This document shows, one piece after another, positions 63,888 to 64,000 of a DNA stretch of 64,000 nt. A program made the position numbers and the translations under genes. Below the pieces are notes generated by a model. The model saw nothing but the letters and a program-made list of their open reading frames with translations, was not told the origin of the DNA and did not search any database. Origin of the DNA: Zerene cesonia (Eukaryota; Arthropoda; Insecta; Lepidoptera; Pieridae); NCBI RefSeq assembly GCF_012273895.1, contig NC_052106.1, positions 5,394,001-5,458,000 on the forward strand, read 5' to 3'. How positions within the stretch are numbered: position 1 is the first letter of the stretch; every line of letters starts with the position of its first letter.

Positions 63888-64000
63888 GTAAGGTACACCA
63901 TTTGTATTTGAAAGTTTGATCTGATCATTTGATTGTTTTTAATTCTTATAGATTTAAAAATTGAAGTGACTCATCTCTTTTTTTCTTGTTTACATTCAAT

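Overview
The window is eukaryotic nuclear DNA from an insect, most likely a moth or butterfly. It is AT-rich, its genes have many short exons with GT-AG introns, and it is scattered with short repeats that I recognise from lepidopteran genomes: Helitron-like elements ending in CAGCTAG, and a retroelement tail reading GGCCTGTGTCCCAGCAGTGG followed by a (TGA)n run. There is no sign of operons, CRISPR arrays or any bacterial system. I built every gene model by hand from exon translation, splice sites and phase. All six complete models close in frame; the seventh runs off the window.

Layout. 1-7.4 kb: no gene seen, but a cluster of Helitron-like repeats including a head-to-tail pair. 7.5-24.5 kb (+): a six-exon short-chain dehydrogenase/reductase (SDR16C / epidermal retinol dehydrogenase type, 360 aa) with an 11 kb first coding intron. 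26.9-42.7 kb (-): a 13-exon integrin beta subunit (806 aa) with an altered MIDAS and a cytoplasmic tail carrying only one NPxY. 45.2-47.1 kb (-): a two-exon MORN-repeat protein (182 aa). 49.0-55.8 kb (-): an 11-exon dihydrolipoamide acetyltransferase, E2 of the pyruvate dehydrogenase complex (528 aa), with a mitochondrial presequence. 55,865-56,864: an assembly gap of exactly 1000 N. 58.0-59.2 kb (+): ribosomal protein L37A (90 aa), whose first coding exon is the ATG alone. 60.1-61.4 kb (-): an intronless SLC41/MgtE-type Mg2+ transporter (441 aa). 63.3 kb to the end (+): the first two coding exons of a type II membrane protein that looks like a polypeptide GalNAc-transferase.

The genes are unrelated housekeeping and cell-surface genes; nothing suggests they form one pathway. 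SDR and integrin converge, as do RpL37A and SLC41. Integrin, MORN and DLAT are successive minus-strand genes.

The most interesting feature is in the repeats. Several short Helitron-like elements appear modular: two copies (near 3.9 kb and 51.1 kb, about 99% alike) join the 5' half of one family to the 3' half of another, and two copies lie directly head-to-tail. This fits rolling-circle transposition with template switching. I found no convincing new gene system.
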